NCBI GenBank assembly: GCA_947166565.1
Contig: CAMVEL010000012.1
Location: 1-49,518 of the forward strand
From: an uncultured Erysipelotrichaceae bacterium
Lineage (GTDB): Bacteria > Bacillota_I > Bacilli_A > RFN20 > CAG-826
Direction of reading: 5' to 3'
DNA length: 49,518 nucleotides
Of the stretch, positions 1 to 8,284 are shown piece by piece; position 1 is the first letter of the stretch, and each line of letters opens with the position of its first letter. Position numbers and translations under genes: made by a program. The notes below the pieces were generated by a model that saw nothing but the letters and a program-made list of their open reading frames with translations, did no database searches and was not told the origin of the DNA.

Positions 1-436
1 CTTCTAACTCATTATTTGCTAGCGATGCCATATTCAATATTGCAGTACGACCTGCCAGTGATTCAGATACCATGTTTTGTAATTCAAACTGATTGGAACC
101 AGTCAAAACATACATGAGTGGAACTGGCACATTGTTTTGCAAACATTTATTCTTTTCACTATCCACCACTACTTTGATTGCATCTAGAAGAGGCGAGGCT
201 TTTTGTATTTCGTCGATAATAATCGGCCAAGGATGTGCTTCTAAAAAGAGCTTTGGGTTTTTATTTGCCAGCGTTCTATTTTCCAGATCATCCAAAGAAA
301 CAATGGTCATTTCTTTTCCGAAAACTTTACCGGCAGTTGTTGTCTTTCCGACTTGTCTAGCACCATAAATAGTGATGACAGCATATTCGTTTTTTATCTC
401 ATTGAGTTTTCTTTCAATTGTTCTAATGTATTCCAT
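1..436 (-). CDS. AAA ATP-binding protein of the DUF4143 type, 3' part outside window
   Basis: The first 145 codons of a leftward gene whose end lies beyond the window. Visible are a Walker A motif GARQVGKTT (about residues 25-33), a Walker B stretch IIIDEIQ near residue 77 and a sensor-like LTGSNQFEL near residue 113. This order is typical of the AAA_14 / DUF4143 family, in which a C-terminal DUF4143 domain would follow. The family is widespread in gut Bacillota; its members are ATPases of uncertain biological role, often near mobile or accessory genes. ATG at 434-436 is the first start in frame. No clear Shine-Dalgarno is seen just before it. Function beyond ATP binding is not claimed. Confidence 0.85.
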   Translation of the reverse strand, partial: MEYIRTIERKLNEIKNEYAVITIYGARQVGKTTTAGKVFGKEMTIVSLDDLENRTLANKNPKLFLEAHPWPIIIDEIQKASPLLDAIKVVVDSEKNKCLQNNVPVPLMYVLTGSNQFELQNMVSESLAGRTAILNMASLANNELE

Positions 437-549
437 ATGATTCAACCTCGATCATATAATACAACTATTTTCGACCAAAACAACAGTGCGATGCGATTTT
501 AGTCGAATAAGTATGTGCATCGACAATTAATGACAAAAAGATGGAATTG

Positions 550-575
550 GACAATCCTGGGGTTGTCTTTTTTTT
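550..575 (+). terminator. Intrinsic terminator without an upstream plus-strand gene
   Basis: Six-base stem (550-555 with 562-567, one G-U pair) followed by nine T. It points rightwards, but both neighbouring genes are leftward, so it has no obvious client transcript in the window. Confidence 0.5.
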
Positions 576-590
576 GATGAAAAAGATATA

Positions 591-627
591 AAAAAAGTGG
601 CATGGGTCGCCTCATTCCACTTTTTTT
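591..627 (-). terminator. Terminator of the leftward GH3 cluster
   Basis: Stem AAAAAAGTGG at 591-600 pairs with CCACTTTTTT at 617-626, loop of 16 bases. It lies 10 bases beyond the stop of the GH3 gene. The A-run/T-run symmetry lets it work in both directions. Confidence 0.8.
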
Positions 628-636
628 AGGATAGGT

Positions 637-3501
637 TTATTGTTCCTTCTTGCGGATCGCGGTGAAGAAGGCGAAGAAGCCCCAAACGGCAAGGCCACCG
701 GCGAGGACGCCATCGACGACGTAGAGGATGACTTCCCAAATCGGAAGCTTATAGCCAAGGATCGTCGCGCGCATCGCGTTGGAATTGACGATCGCGTAGA
801 GGTTGTTATGGGCAGCCCTACGGAGGCAATTGACGTCACCTGGGTTATTCGGATCGGCGGCTTTACGGCCGGCCCATGGCTTATCGGCGGTGAGGTTGAG
901 GTCGCCACCGGCATAGATCATCTGGGCGTTATCCATATAGGCGTCGGTGTGATAATCGCAGATAACGGAACCGACGAAACCCCATTCCTTGCGCAAGACG
1001 ATGGTGACGAGGTTATAATCGCCGCCGGTCCACTTCTGCCCGATACGGTTGAAGGAAGTCATGAGACCGCGGGTCTTGCCTTCCTTGACGGCCATCTCGA
1101 ATGGCTTGAGGTAGAGTTCGCGGATCGCTTGCTCTTTGCACCAGGTGTTGACGCCGTTGAGGGAACGGTGGGTTTCCGCGTCGTTGAGGGCGAAGTGCTT
1201 GACGTTAGCGTAGACGCCTTTTTCCTGAACCTTCTGGATGAGGTGAGCGGCGAATTTGCCGGAGAGGAATGGATCCTCGGAATAATATTCGGTATTCCTG
1301 CCAGAGAATGGCGAACGATGGAGGTTGACGCCTGGGGCGTACCAACCGGTATAAGGAAGACCAGAGCCATTCGGACGCTGGGTATCGCCGATTAGGCATT
1401 CGTTACCAATCGCAGAACCCTGGGCCTCGACGAGATCGAGGTTATAGGTCTGGGCGACGAGGCATTCGGAGCAATAATAGCAGGTATCGTAGATTTCCGG
1501 GTTGCCCTGGAAGTTGACGATGCCGGTAGGACCATCGGCGGAGAGGGTCTTCGGGATGCCTAGTCTTCCAAGTTTCGCGGTGGTTGAATAGCAGCCTTCA
1601 TTGAAGAGGTCGACCATTTCCTGGAAGGTCATCTGATTGAGGAATTCATCCCATAGCTCATCGTTATATTCCTTCCCGACGAGGTTTTTGAATGGGACGG
1701 TGAGTTCGGCGCCTAAGGTTGGCATGACCGAGAGGTCTTCTTTGTTGCCGGAATCGCGGTTATCCTCCGCGGCGATGAATTCCGCGGTGACGTTGCGCTC
1801 GTCATCTCCCGGGATAACGGGGAAGGTGCCCTCGAAATCGGTGCGGGAGAGGTCTTGCTGAATGTGGTCATCGCCATGCTCGAACAATGGCTTGACCTCA
1901 TATCCGGTGACGGGGTCCTTATCGAATTTCTCACCAGAAGCAAGGTTCTTGGTGAAATGGCCGAAGTCGGTATGGGCGTTGATGCCGGCGAAGAAGGTGT
2001 AATCGCCTGCTTCAAGTTCAAAGCCCTTGAAGTCGTTATGGTTCATGTCATCGGAATCGAAGGAAGCGAAGTCATATGGGGTGACGTCGATCGTCAAGGT
2101 TTCCGAAGCGTTAGGCTGAAGCAAGGAGGTCTTGGCGAATCCGACGAGGGTCTTATACGGTTTTTCGATGCCTCCATCCGTATATGGGGTGGAAACGTAG
2201 AGTTGGACGACGTCTTTGCCAGCGACGGTGCCGGTGTTCTTGACGTTGATCTTAACGGAGAAATCCTTCCTCGCGTTAAGGGCCTCGCCCTCAAGCTCGG
2301 TGACGTTAGCGATCTCCCTTTCGAATGTCGTGTAGCTTAAGCCGTGTCCAAAAGGATAGACCACGTTTTGGTTATACCAGTTCTCATCGAGATGGCCACG
2401 GGTCTCATAATAACGGTAGCCGACGTAGATATTCTCTTCGTAATCGATGAAATAATATGGTTGTGGGGTGCCGTTAACGAAATAGTTATCGCCATATTCC
2501 CTTAGGTTATCGGAGAAATTCTGCCAGGTTGGGTCATTCTCATAATGGGTATAGATCGTATCGACGGTATGGCCGCTAGGATTGATTTTCCCAGAAAGGA
2601 TCTCGCCTAAGGCCATGATGCCTTCTCCGCCAGGGGAGCCGATGATCATCGCGGCGTCGATCTTCGCGTTATAGGCGGGGTCGCTCGCGAATTTGAGAAA
2701 ACCCATATCGATCATGTTCGAGGAATTGATGAGGACGATGACGTGCTCGAAGACGTTCGAATCGCAGATATGCTTTAGCAAATCGCGCTCGGCATTATCG
2801 AGTTCAAGGTAATGCCTGGCATCGTTATCGGCGGCTTTCCTTGGGAGGTCCCAGTTTTCGCCGGCGATACGGGAGAAGACGACGAGGGCCGCGTCCTTAT
2901 ATTGCGAATAGGACGAGGTGATGTTGTTCGTGTATTTCTCCTTTGGGGTTTCGCCCGTGCGGAGAGTGGAGACGCCAGCGTTATTCATCTCGGGGTTGCC
3001 GTCGCGAGGATCGCCGGAGGCCCCATTATCCTTATAGAAATTGATGAGGGTAGGGTTGACTTCCATCCCGGCGGCTTCAAGGGAATCGAAGATGGTCTTG
3101 GCGCTTTCGGCCGATTTCGGGGCCGCGGAGCCCGATCCGCCATAGACGAGGTTGACGGAATTCTTGCCGAAGACGGAGACTTTGGCGTTGGCTTTCAAAG
3201 GAAGCGCCTTGTTCTCGTTCTTTAGAAGGACCATGCCCTCCTCGCAGATTTCCTTAACGACCTTATTGCCGTTTTTGAAGGCATCCTCTTTGGTTTTGAT
3301 GCCATCGTCGAGGACGAAGAGGTTGGCGTTTTCGCCTTCTTCGGTAATCGCCCTCTCGCCACCGATCGCTTGGCAGATGACCTGATGGTAGAGGCCGGTC
3401 GCGAGGACGTTAGCGACGATTAAAGTGGCCACGAGGACGGCGGTGGTGATGCCCCAAGCCCAAACCCTCTTGGCTTTGATTATTTTCTTGAACGCGTTCA
3501 T
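637..3501 (-). CDS. Membrane-anchored, domain-permuted GH3 family glycoside hydrolase (beta-glucosidase-like)
   Basis: A 954-residue exo-glycosidase candidate acting outside the membrane. The domain order is the reverse of the usual GH3: an N-terminal membrane segment (about residues 13-38), then the GH3 C-terminal domain (about 80-400, with GMVLLKNE and YPFGHGLSYTTFE), a fibronectin III-like domain (about 420-530), then the GH3 TIM-barrel domain (about 620-900, with RLGIPKTLSADGPTG, VNLHRSPFSGRNTEYY, KHFALND) and a second membrane segment at the C-terminus (about 925-948) with a KKEQ tail. The expected nucleophile is the Asp in GSVICDYH, where many relatives have SDW. This reversed order is known for some rumen GH3 enzymes. 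The ATG at 3501 is preferred over the one at 3522 because AGGGAGG lies 8 bases before it. It is the last gene of a cluster with the lipoprotein and a second permuted GH3. Substrate unknown. Confidence 0.93.
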   Translation of the reverse strand: MNAFKKIIKAKRVWAWGITTAVLVATLIVANVLATGLYHQVICQAIGGERAITEEGENANLFVLDDGIKTKEDAFKNGNKVVKEICEEGMVLLKNENKALPLKANAKVSVFGKNSVNLVYGGSGSAAPKSAESAKTIFDSLEAAGMEVNPTLINFYKDNGASGDPRDGNPEMNNAGVSTLRTGETPKEKYTNNITSSYSQYKDAALVVFSRIAGENWDLPRKAADNDARHYLELDNAERDLLKHICDSNVFEHVIVLINSSNMIDMGFLKFASDPAYNAKIDAAMIIGSPGGEGIMALGEILSGKINPSGHTVDTIYTHYENDPTWQNFSDNLREYGDNYFVNGTPQPYYFIDYEENIYVGYRYYETRGHLDENWYNQNVVYPFGHGLSYTTFEREIANVTELEGEALNARKDFSVKINVKNTGTVAGKDVVQLYVSTPYTDGGIEKPYKTLVGFAKTSLLQPNASETLTIDVTPYDFASFDSDDMNHNDFKGFELEAGDYTFFAGINAHTDFGHFTKNLASGEKFDKDPVTGYEVKPLFEHGDDHIQQDLSRTDFEGTFPVIPGDDERNVTAEFIAAEDNRDSGNKEDLSVMPTLGAELTVPFKNLVGKEYNDELWDEFLNQMTFQEMVDLFNEGCYSTTAKLGRLGIPKTLSADGPTGIVNFQGNPEIYDTCYYCSECLVAQTYNLDLVEAQGSAIGNECLIGDTQRPNGSGLPYTGWYAPGVNLHRSPFSGRNTEYYSEDPFLSGKFAAHLIQKVQEKGVYANVKHFALNDAETHRSLNGVNTWCKEQAIRELYLKPFEMAVKEGKTRGLMTSFNRIGQKWTGGDYNLVTIVLRKEWGFVGSVICDYHTDAYMDNAQMIYAGGDLNLTADKPWAGRKAADPNNPGDVNCLRRAAHNNLYAIVNSNAMRATILGYKLPIWEVILYVVDGVLAGGLAVWGFFAFFTAIRKKEQ

Positions 3502-3525
3502 GAATGCGCCCTCCCTAAACAAATA

Positions 3526-4479
3526 TTAGTCGATGTTGGATTCCTTGGCAGTTGGCCAGGTGATGGTGTTGCCGGAATACATCTTCAAGCAGTCGACCAT
3601 CGGAGCGGTCGAGGCGGCCGTGCCATAAAGGAGCTCGTCGTTATCGGTGATGAGTTCGATCTTGTTCTCGCCTTCCTTCAAATTGATGTTGCCGAGGACA
3701 TAGTCGGTGAATGGGTAACGGGTGCCGCCTTGAGGAGGGACATGACGGAAGGTGAATGGCTTATAGGCCAAAGCCTCGTCGTTGATCTTGACTTTCCATT
3801 TTTCGTTGGTGATTTCGATCGTTTCCCTATATTCCGCGGATACGCGAATCGCGAAGACGACGTTTTCCTCGGCTTTATCCGCGACGAGATCGAAGGTAAG
3901 GGTGTTGCCTTTCATATAGAGGAAATGGACGAAGAAATCGTTGGAGGCATGGTAATCGCCATAGACGTCTTCCCCGATGAGGGCTTTGCCCTGGGTGCCG
4001 CCGGAATAGGTGGAACCCTGCATGCCAAGTCCATCGGTGATGCAGGCGCAGTATTCGGCCTCGAAAACAGTTTCCTTTAGGCTATCTGGAATCCAGAAGG
4101 CCTTGAGGGTGACGTCGCTATCCTCGAGGAATGGCATGTTCTCGAAATCGAAGATATGGCCGTCGGATTCTTTCATCCAACCGCCGAAGCGATAACCGGT
4201 GCGGGTTGGGTCGGCTGGCTTTTTAACCGAATCGAAGGCGTTGACCTTGACGACTTCGCTCGCCGGGCCGCCTTCATAGTTGTAATCGAAGGTAACCTTG
4301 TAGGCGCCTTGCGTAGCTTGGGTATCGGGGGTCGTCAAACCGGTGGCCTTGGAGGTATCGCTGCTAGCATCCGGGGTCGTCAAACCGGTGGCCTTGGAGG
4401 TATCGGGATTATTTCCGCCACCGCAGGAAGCGAGGACTAACGCGGAGAGGATTAAGGGGAATAAGGTAACTTTTTTCAT
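3526..4479 (-). CDS. Lipoprotein with InlB-type repeat and carbohydrate-binding-like domain
   Basis: A 317-residue secreted lipoprotein: signal peptide with lipobox ALVLASCGG, so lipidation is expected at Cys19. It continues with a Thr/Ser/Asp-rich linker containing a duplicated 15-residue unit, one Listeria-Bacteroides/InlB-type repeat (about residues 60-130, ending RTGYRFGGWM and VTLKAFW), and a C-terminal beta-sandwich (about 135-310, starting with VFEAEYC and containing LKEGENKIELIT) that resembles CBM6/CBM35 modules. The gene lies between two permuted GH3 genes and only 24 bases from the downstream one, so a role in holding glycan near those enzymes is inferred. A Shine-Dalgarno-like AAGGAG sits far (about 29 bases) upstream, with a small GGGC/GCCC hairpin in between that could shorten the effective distance. 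No catalytic residues are claimed. Confidence 0.85.
   Translation of the reverse strand: MKKVTLFPLILSALVLASCGGGNNPDTSKATGLTTPDASSDTSKATGLTTPDTQATQGAYKVTFDYNYEGGPASEVVKVNAFDSVKKPADPTRTGYRFGGWMKESDGHIFDFENMPFLEDSDVTLKAFWIPDSLKETVFEAEYCACITDGLGMQGSTYSGGTQGKALIGEDVYGDYHASNDFFVHFLYMKGNTLTFDLVADKAEENVVFAIRVSAEYRETIEITNEKWKVKINDEALAYKPFTFRHVPPQGGTRYPFTDYVLGNINLKEGENKIELITDNDELLYGTAASTAPMVDCLKMYSGNTITWPTAKESNID
4328..4405. repeat. 33-bp direct repeat, 45-bp period, inside lipoprotein linker
   Basis: Copies at 4328-4360 and 4373-4405 are identical over 33 bases. The unit encodes DTSKATGLTTPD in the linker of the lipoprotein, so copy number change would lengthen or shorten the linker by 15 residues without a frameshift. 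Confidence 0.9.
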
Positions 4480-4575
4480 ATTGTTTGTAGGGCGATTTGG
4501 CCCTTCTCCTTTCTTGAATCAATTGGTTTTCCCAAATGTCTTCAGACGAATGACCTTGGGTCTAAATGCGTAAGC

Positions 4576-4612
4576 ACCCGGGCACGTTAGGGTGTCCTTA
4601 ACGTGCCCGGGT
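4576..4612. other. Very stable 17-bp intergenic hairpin within the GH3 cluster
   Basis: ACCCGGGCACGTTA (4576-4589) pairs perfectly with 4599-4612. Three further inner pairs (one G-U) close a 3-base loop. It lies between the first GH3 gene and the lipoprotein gene. On the transcribed (minus) strand it is not followed by a T-run, so RNA stabilisation or partial attenuation is more likely than full termination. On the plus strand it is followed by TTCATTTTT. Confidence 0.7.
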
Positions 4613-4643
4613 TCATTTTTGCTTAACTAGAAGCTAGAGGCGA

Positions 4644-7600
4644 TTAGTCCTCTTTCTTCTTTTTGAGGATGATGAGTCCGGCGGCAGCGGCGATCATCGT
4701 GGCCGCGATGGAGGCCGTGGCGATGCTACCGAAGCAGCCTCCGCCTTGCTTGCCGCCGCCTTGCTTCTCATCGACTGCTTCTTCGAAGCGGACATCGATA
4801 TAGAAGTCATAGCCGCGGATGTCGTTATCTTTCTCTAAGAGGAAGACGACATAGGTCTCGCCGTCTTTTTCGACTTTGCCCTTGAGGGCGCCGTTTTCAT
4901 AAGCGAGTCCCGCTGGGAGTGGGTGACGTGGGTCGACCGAGATGTTGTAGCCTTCGAGGTTCGCGTTGAGGGTGACTGGGATGTTCACTTCTTCGCCGGC
5001 CTTGAGGTTAAGGGTGCGACGTTCGTCGAGTCCTTGGATCGTAAGGGCGTCTTTGACCCTCTGGACGAGCGTGGTGTCCATGGCGCCGCAGTTGACATAC
5101 ATCCAAAGTTCTTCTTTGGCGAGTTTACGGACGGCATACCACCAGGAATAGGATTCGCCGGTCTGGGTTTGGCCGTTTTCATCGGTGTATTTGAAGGTTG
5201 GGGCGCCTTTGCCATCAAAGGCATCGTTGCTCCAGACGCACTCGATTTCGTTGGCGTAGTTCGCGTTCTCTAACTGCGCGTTGCAGCCGGAGAGGGCGCG
5301 GTTGTTGATGTTCTCATAGCACTTATGGTTGAAGGAGCTATTGCCATGGTGATCCATGTCGGAGAGGACGGAGCCCTTGAAGCCCCATTCTTCGCGGAGG
5401 ACCTTGGTGAGAAGAGGATAGGAAGCGGCGGTCTCCATGTTGCCGATGCGGTTATAGGAGGACATGACGCCACGGGATTTGCCTTCCTGGAAGACCATCT
5501 GGAAGGATTTGAGGTAGATTTCGCGGAGCGCTTGCTCGGTGAGGAAGGTGGAGGTGCCTTCACGGCCCTTCTCCTGATCGTTGACGGCGAAGTGCTTGAA
5601 ATAGCAATAGACGCCTTTGTCGGTGGCGGCGCCAACGACGTTAGCGGCGATGCGTCCCATTAGGAATGGGTCGGCGGCATAATATTCGAAGTTACGTCCG
5701 CCGAATGGGGAACGGTGGGTGTTGACCGCTGGGCCGAACCAACCGTATTTGCCGGTGACGGAGCTTCCGCCACCTCCCCATCCCCAGCCACCGGCTGAGA
5801 AGTGGGCTTCGGTACCGACCATTTCGCCTTGGGCTCTTGCAAGCTCAACGTTCCAGGTAGCGGCGACGATTGGGGCGCCGAACCACCAGATCTTGTTGAA
5901 CTGCGATGGGCCGTCGGAGTCGGTGGAGCTTGGTTTGTCGATGCTCGATAATCCTGGGTTATGGAAGGCGCCGTCCTCGACGAAGGTCTGGAGTTCCTTA
6001 TAGGTGAACTCATTGAGGTAGACGTCCCATTCGGGGTCATCGAGTGGGATGTTCTTCATTGCGGCGAGCATCCTGCGGTTATCTTTGGAAAGAGCGGTCT
6101 TCTGCTGTGTCCAGCCCTTCTCCTCGAAGAACGCTTTGTCTTTGTAAGCCTCTTCGGAGACATAGCCGTTATGCTTGATATCGAGGTCTTCGATCCTGAA
6201 TTCGTGGGTGAGGAATTCCTCGACGCGGCTGCCCTCTTTGACCTTGCGGGAGTCGAGGGTTGGGTGGGATGGGAAGGAATTGACCTTGGCTTCGCCGAAA
6301 TCGGCACGGGTCATCTGGGTGAACTCGATGTCGTTTTCAAGTGGGAGGGTGGAGAAGAAATCGTTATCGGAGAAATGGTTCTCGACCTTGACTCCGGTAT
6401 AGCGGTCCTTCTCGTATTTGAAGCCGCCCTCTGGGATGTTGAATTTGAATTCCTCAAACATCCTATGCGCGTCCTTATTGATGGAGAGACGGTATTCGCC
6501 ACCATCGAGCTCATAGCCTTTGAAACCGTTGCCGTTCTTATCCGCGAAGTCGTAGGAGGCGACGTCTTGGAGGTAGAAGCTGAGCTTGAGGGTCTGCTCT
6601 TCGCCTGGTTGGAGAACTTTGGTCTTATCGAAGGCGCAGAGGACTTCGTAGGCTTTCTCGATCTTGCCTTTTTCATATGGGGCCTTGAAGTAGACCTGGA
6701 CGACGTCCTTGCCGGCGACGTTGCCGGTGTTCTTGACCTTGACGGAGATATTCATTCTCCTTCTGTTGCTGTTGATGGTCGCGCCGTCTTTGACGTCGGA
6801 ATCGACGATCGTCTGTTCGAAGGTGGTGTAGGAGAGGCCATAGCCGAATGGGTAGATGACGCCTTCGTTGCCGGCATACCACTTATCGCCCGCGCCTTTT
6901 TCCTTGGCTTCGAGATCCGCGTAACGGGTCTCATAGTAGCGATAGTCGACGTAGATGCCTTCTTCGTAGGAGACGAATTGGGCTGGCTTGACGCCATTGA
7001 GGGCGCCGGCGACGACATGATGGGCTTCGTCTTCCCATCTAGCGGTGGCGGAGGAATTCATCGGGCTGCCATCGGCACGGAGCATCGTGTCGTTAGCATA
7101 ACCTTTGCCATCGATGATGTTGGTCTGGGAGTTATCCGCGAAGTTTTGGAAGGATGGATCCTGAGTGAAGTCGCGGGTCCAGGTATCGACGGTATGTCCG
7201 CTTGGGTTGACGGTGCCGTTGAGGATACGTCCGACGGCGGCCGCACCGGCAGAGCCTGGGGTACCCATCCAAATGACGCCGGAGACCTTGTCGTCCTTCT
7301 CGAAGCGGTCGCATTGGAAGATGTTACCGGAGTTGATGAGGATGACGACCTTGTTGAATTTGGTCTCGATCATATCAAGGAGGGCAGCTTCGTTCTTGGA
7401 GAGCTTGAGGATGTGGTCGGTGGTGTATGGATCGGCTGGGAAGGTGCTATCCTGCCCGTCGAAGTCACGGCCGTCGATCGTCTTGCAGTCCGCGCCTTCC
7501 TCACCGCCACGGGCGATGACCATGATGGCGGCGTCCTTATATTCCTCATAGGAGGATTCGATGCCTTCTGGGTAAGCGGAGAGCGGGGTCTCGCCGACGG

Positions 7601-8057
7601 TGGCCTGGGAGATGCCCTTCCAACCGGAGTTACCGCTTCTGCGGCCGCGTCCAGAGGCCTTTTCATCTTGATAGAATTTGGTGAGTTCGGGGTTAACCTC
7701 ATAACCGGCTTCGGTCAAGGACTTCTGGAGGTTGTATTCGATGTTTCCGCTTCCGGCGCCGGAACCGCCGCCACCATATTGGAGGCTGGTGCTCGCTTTG
7801 CCAAAGACGGAGACTTTCTGAACGTCCTTGAACGGAAGGGTGTTGTCCTTGTTCTTGAGAAGAACCATACCCTCTTCGCCGATTTTGATGTTGAGTTCAT
7901 GACCTTTGGCGATGTATTCGCTTTCGGTTGGGTAATCGGCGATGAACCTGTCGAGGCGCCCGAGGTCCGGTAGTTCGATGTTTCCGCTAGCGCCACCGAC
8001 GGCACCGGCGAGCATCATACCTGCGAGGAGAGCGGGCCAAATAATTTTTTTCTTCAT
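4644..8057 (-). CDS. Large domain-permuted GH3 family glycoside hydrolase with C-terminal membrane anchor
   Basis: A 1137-residue exported enzyme. The N-terminus has a hydrophobic signal-like stretch (residues 5-25). Order of domains: GH3 C-terminal domain (about 55-430, GMVLLKNKDNTLPF and YPFGYGLSYTTFE), FnIII-like domain (about 440-550), a spacer, the GH3 TIM barrel (about 690-930, with VNTHRSPFGGRNFEYY, KHFAVND), an Ig-like module (about 1010-1100, with LPAGLAYENGALKG), a Gly-rich linker and a C-terminal membrane helix ending KKKKED. The expected nucleophile is the Asp in GSVLSDMDHH. Start is supported by AGAGG 8 bases before ATG 8057. Like its neighbour at 637-3501 it is permuted, but the two differ in anchor and in the extra Ig-like module, so they are old paralogues. 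Substrate is unknown; beta-glucoside or beta-xyloside are family expectations only. Confidence 0.93.
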   Translation of the reverse strand: MKKKIIWPALLAGMMLAGAVGGASGNIELPDLGRLDRFIADYPTESEYIAKGHELNIKIGEEGMVLLKNKDNTLPFKDVQKVSVFGKASTSLQYGGGGSGAGSGNIEYNLQKSLTEAGYEVNPELTKFYQDEKASGRGRRSGNSGWKGISQATVGETPLSAYPEGIESSYEEYKDAAIMVIARGGEEGADCKTIDGRDFDGQDSTFPADPYTTDHILKLSKNEAALLDMIETKFNKVVILINSGNIFQCDRFEKDDKVSGVIWMGTPGSAGAAAVGRILNGTVNPSGHTVDTWTRDFTQDPSFQNFADNSQTNIIDGKGYANDTMLRADGSPMNSSATARWEDEAHHVVAGALNGVKPAQFVSYEEGIYVDYRYYETRYADLEAKEKGAGDKWYAGNEGVIYPFGYGLSYTTFEQTIVDSDVKDGATINSNRRRMNISVKVKNTGNVAGKDVVQVYFKAPYEKGKIEKAYEVLCAFDKTKVLQPGEEQTLKLSFYLQDVASYDFADKNGNGFKGYELDGGEYRLSINKDAHRMFEEFKFNIPEGGFKYEKDRYTGVKVENHFSDNDFFSTLPLENDIEFTQMTRADFGEAKVNSFPSHPTLDSRKVKEGSRVEEFLTHEFRIEDLDIKHNGYVSEEAYKDKAFFEEKGWTQQKTALSKDNRRMLAAMKNIPLDDPEWDVYLNEFTYKELQTFVEDGAFHNPGLSSIDKPSSTDSDGPSQFNKIWWFGAPIVAATWNVELARAQGEMVGTEAHFSAGGWGWGGGGSSVTGKYGWFGPAVNTHRSPFGGRNFEYYAADPFLMGRIAANVVGAATDKGVYCYFKHFAVNDQEKGREGTSTFLTEQALREIYLKSFQMVFQEGKSRGVMSSYNRIGNMETAASYPLLTKVLREEWGFKGSVLSDMDHHGNSSFNHKCYENINNRALSGCNAQLENANYANEIECVWSNDAFDGKGAPTFKYTDENGQTQTGESYSWWYAVRKLAKEELWMYVNCGAMDTTLVQRVKDALTIQGLDERRTLNLKAGEEVNIPVTLNANLEGYNISVDPRHPLPAGLAYENGALKGKVEKDGETYVVFLLEKDNDIRGYDFYIDVRFEEAVDEKQGGGKQGGGCFGSIATASIAATMIAAAAGLIILKKKKED

Positions 8058-8233
8058 ATGTTTTTCCTCTTTTACAATCTTTTACCGAAACTAGTCTTTG
8101 CCCCTAAATTCTCTTCCACGAGTAAGTCGCGGCAAAAATGTTTGGTTGATTGCTATATAAAGTTTCCGCGTTTTCACGCGTATAAAGACATGTCAAAGTT
8201 GCTATTCCTTAATGATATTTTTTGGAAGGCTTT

Positions 8234-8260
8234 TTTATAATCGCTAAAGCGATAAGTCAA
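8234..8260 (-). promoter_or_regulatory. Candidate promoter with palindromic operator for GH3 cluster
   Basis: On the minus strand: TTGACT (8255-8260) and TATAAA (8234-8239) separated by 15 bases. The spacer is almost entirely the perfect 14-bp palindrome ATCGCTTTAGCGAT (8240-8253). Spacing is short for a sigma-A promoter, so the -35 call is weaker than the palindrome. Confidence 0.45.
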
Positions 8261-8284
8261 AATAAATATAGACAATAACGGCAA

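Noticed and set aside
637-3385. Several plus- and minus-strand frames of 60-250 codons inside the first GH3 gene
   Set aside because: All shadow frames of the GH3 coding sequence.
5961-7973. 670-codon plus-strand open frame opposite the large GH3 gene
   Set aside because: Mirror image of a GC-biased real gene; composition (Val, Asp, Gly, Phe-rich) without domains, Shine-Dalgarno or conservation pattern.
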